From a virus, in the IMG/VR virus record IMGVR_UViG_3300048593_000286, positions 1 through 24,707 of that record: a stretch of 24,707 nt of DNA; one strand, given 5' to 3'. Positions within the stretch are counted from its first letter, which is position 1. Each line of letters opens with the position of its first letter. Below, in pieces: positions 24,340 through 24,707 of the stretch. Under the pieces are notes generated by a model. That model was given only the letters and a program-made list of their open reading frames with translations. It was not told the origin of the DNA and did no database searches. The position numbers were made by a program, and so were the translations under genes.

Positions 24340-24383
24340 CGCACTTATGATAGTGCGCTGTTAAGACTACACTTCCGTAGTCT
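24336..24383 (+). promoter_or_regulatory. Two tandem hairpins between early genes
   Basis: ACAGCGCACT/AGTGCGCTGT (24336-24361, 10-bp perfect stem, 6-base loop) is followed two bases later by AGACTAC/GTAGTCT (24364-24383, 7-bp stem, 6-base loop). No T tract follows, so these may be RNase III-type processing or stabilising elements. A TATAAC follows at 24383-24388 as a weak -10 candidate. Confidence 0.55.
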
Positions 24384-24417
24384 ATAACGTGCCATTAACG
24401 CACAGGAAAATACCACC

Positions 24418-24707
24418 ATGTCTGATTTAAATTTGTCTGAATCTTTCTCCGCAATGTCACCTGAAAACATGACAGCGCTCAAGCAAGAGATTACTGCGAT
24501 GAGTCGTGACTTCTCACAATATCAGGTAGACTTTACCATTGACCTATTACCATTGCATGACATCCTTGAAGCGATGGACAACGTCAAGTCCTTGGGAATG
24601 CAAGCTCCAATTGTTGAGAGTAAGGTGCAAAGCATCCTGTTTGACACCACTACTGGTTTCTTGACTTCTGGTATTTTGCAACAACCTATCTACATCGCAG
24701 TATGGGA
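24418..24707 (+). CDS. Early hypothetical protein, partial (cut by right edge)
   Basis: Opens with ATG at 24418 after AGGA in CACAGGAAAATACCACC and stays open to the window end (96 codons visible). The visible part starts MSDLNLSESFSAMSPENMTA and contains acidic, helical segments and a hydrophobic strand near the edge (TSGILQQPIYIAVW). No family is recognised. It follows the 174-residue gene after a structured spacer and is probably co-transcribed with it. Function is unknown. Confidence 0.7.
   Translation, partial: MSDLNLSESFSAMSPENMTALKQEITAMSRDFSQYQVDFTIDLLPLHDILEAMDNVKSLGMQAPIVESKVQSILFDTTTGFLTSGILQQPIYIAVW

Noticed and set aside
1-24707. tRNA genes, integrase, repressor or insertion sequence
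   Set aside because: No cloverleaf, recombinase motif, terminal inverted repeat or transposase was seen.

Overview
The window is a compact segment of a tailed double-stranded DNA phage. The late genes show podovirus (T7-type) virion architecture: large terminase, portal, scaffold, major capsid protein, tail tube proteins A and B, then internal core (ejected) proteins. No integrase, repressor, tRNA or bacterial housekeeping gene is visible, so a lytic phage genome fits better than a prophage. The layout (structural arm on one strand, early arm on the other) and the complete absence of GATC in my reading fit the freshwater cyanobacterial podoviruses of the Pf-WMP3/Pf-WMP4/A-4L type. That host assignment is inference, not something the sequence proves.

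Minus-strand late arm (about 22690 down to 1), in transcription order: a small protein with an apparent frameshift, a Gln-rich coiled-coil protein, two fibre/decoration-like proteins separated by a hairpin terminator, an SGNH-hydrolase tail protein, a 63-residue protein, terminase large subunit, portal, scaffold, major capsid protein, a KTSC-domain protein, tail tube A, tail tube B, an unknown 159-residue protein, and then four proteins in the internal-virion-protein position. These four are a 353-residue protein, a 959-residue protein carrying both an M23 peptidase and a lytic-transglycosylase-like domain, a 1692-residue multi-enzyme 'polyvalent' protein, and a coiled-coil protein cut by the window edge. 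Genes are packed tightly, with ATGA, GTGA or TAATG junctions and two longer overlaps.

The junction at 22690-23240 has no gene. It holds a strong rightward hairpin with a U-rich tail, an AT-rich block and a long alternating purine-pyrimidine (CA/CG) block with a 14-bp palindrome. The two arms diverge from here. In a linear podovirus this is where the left and right ends with their direct terminal repeats would meet, so this may be a collapsed terminal repeat.

Plus-strand early arm (23241 to the right edge): two very small proteins, a 174-residue protein and a partial gene. They are controlled by three near-identical promoters (TTGACA, 17-bp spacer, then TACATT or GATAGT), a repeated ribosome-binding leader and structured RNA leaders.

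The most interesting object is the 1692-residue protein. It appears to combine two ADP-ribosyltransferase-like domains, a GNAT acetyltransferase and two tandem ParB/sulfiredoxin-like domains in the position of an ejected core protein, a candidate host-takeover cargo delivered with the DNA. The second notable signal is at DNA level: no GATC and apparently no GGCC in 24.7 kb, together with a strongly over-represented word, GAGGTGT.
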